This document shows positions 63,106-64,000 of a stretch of DNA of 64,000 nt, one piece after another (position 1 is the stretch's first letter; each line of letters starts with the position of its first letter). Where the stretch lies: the NCBI GenBank assembly GCA_003344405.1, contig NOWV01000063.1:1-64000 (forward strand). Direction: 5' to 3'. Below the pieces are notes generated by a model. The model was not told where the DNA came from. It saw nothing but the letters and a program-made list of their open reading frames with translations, and did not search any database. Position numbers and translations under genes: made by a program. This DNA is from Trichoplax sp. H2 (lineage: Eukaryota; Placozoa; Uniplacotomia; Trichoplacea).

Positions 63106-64000
63106 TCGTGTATTTGAAAGGGCTTACTCGAAAAGTAAAGCCTTCTAAATTTGGATGCGTGATTGTACCGTAGCTTACACACGCCAACGCTAACGAAAAA
63201 AGTCTCTTATTGACTTAAAGAGACGAGATTAGTTATATCACCAAATAGATCAGTTCCAACGACCGATTACCATAGCATAGTTATAGCGTCACTGATAGTG
63301 TAGACGAGGTAGTCAGAGAATTATTACTATTACTGAAGAAATCTTGACAACCAAGATTATAGTCTTGACAATTCAATAGTAATTGATAAACTAGTTGACT
63401 AACCGACTAAGTAACTAAAAAGTGATTTTCAGGCACCAGCCTTTTATAATCTCGTCAGAAGTTCCTGGTGTATACAAAGTAAAACTATCCTTCTAAAGTT
63501 TTATGAATTATTATGAATATTACCAATACAGACTATATAGCTGTGCATTATCATATTAATCAAAGACTAAACAGATTATATGAAGAAATGATAATTAATA
63601 AAACGTCAATTCACACAAACAATTTTTAATATTACTCATAATTACAACGAGCTTACGCATCGTACAATCTGTTAGTAAGAGCCCCCAAAAATAATAAATT
63701 CGTATATAAAATATAATTTCGCACGAAATATACAGCGGTCAAGATAAATAAAGGACATAATCAAGATTTTAAAGATTACAGGTAAGTTAGTTCGATTTAC
63801 AGCTCCTCTGCAAGCAATCCAACCAAATAATTATAAACAAAAATAGCAATTTTTGTATTTCCATAACATCTATCATCGTACGAAATCTAAATTACCATGA
63901 ACTCTTTTCTATCAATCGTGAGAGTATTAAAAATATCTTCATTCCTTTTAAAATGAATAAGATGAATGATCTAATTTGTGCTATATTCGCATTATATTCG

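Larger units (their letters stand above)
58090..64000. other. Region upstream of the Caspr-like gene to window end
   Basis: No gene recognised on either strand over 5.9 kb. It should contain the Caspr-like promoter near its left end. Repeats: three 70-bp units at 58547-58730, a duplicated 240-250-bp segment at 59841-60280, and diverged units at 60500-61130. A tRNA-promoter-like relic lies at 61215-61313 and a strong inverted repeat at 63053-63105. Confidence 0.5.

Noticed and set aside
62932-63117. 61-aa plus-strand frame near the window end
   Set aside because: Spans the G8 run and the inverted repeat at 63053-63105; better explained as repeat DNA.

Overview
The window is an AT-rich animal genome segment with intron-dense genes. 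Most introns are short and have standard GT..AG ends. The four readable gene families (organic anion transporters, a type II diacylglycerol kinase, the ciliary dynein assembly factor DAW1 and a Caspr/neurexin-IV-like membrane protein) are metazoan, and their divergence suggests an early-branching animal. A placozoan such as Trichoplax fits the composition and gene structure, but this is inference. No bacterial operons, CRISPR arrays, rRNA or complete tRNA genes were found.

Layout. 1-3244 (minus): 5' six exons of an SLCO/OATP transporter, cut by the window edge. 3245-9501: shared upstream region of two divergent OATP genes, holding a 7-unit tandem array with a period of about 112-122 bp. 9502-13025 (plus): complete second OATP, 6 exons, 783 aa. 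13026-21777: mostly non-coding, with a duplicated segment around a 20-N gap, a GPCR-like relic and other decayed reading frames. 21778-43258 (plus): DGK delta/eta-type kinase, 33 exons, 1160 aa, with three very long 5' introns. 46332-49886 (plus): DAW1, 16 exons, 415 aa. 51135-58089 (minus): Caspr-like receptor, 6 exons, 1222 aa, without an N-terminal discoidin domain. 58090-64000: no gene seen; several diverged repeats.

All exon joins were worked out by hand from splice sites and family alignment. For each of the four multi-exon models the reading phase closes across every junction, which is strong internal support. The genes do not form an obvious functional cluster. The two OATPs are related by duplication, since they share intron positions. 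The DGK (lipid signalling), DAW1 (motile cilia) and Caspr-like (cell adhesion) genes look like ordinary neighbours. The most unusual observations are the Caspr-like architecture, a 115-bp triplication that copies its splice acceptor, the repeat array between the OATPs, and the probable two-haplotype duplication at the assembly gap.
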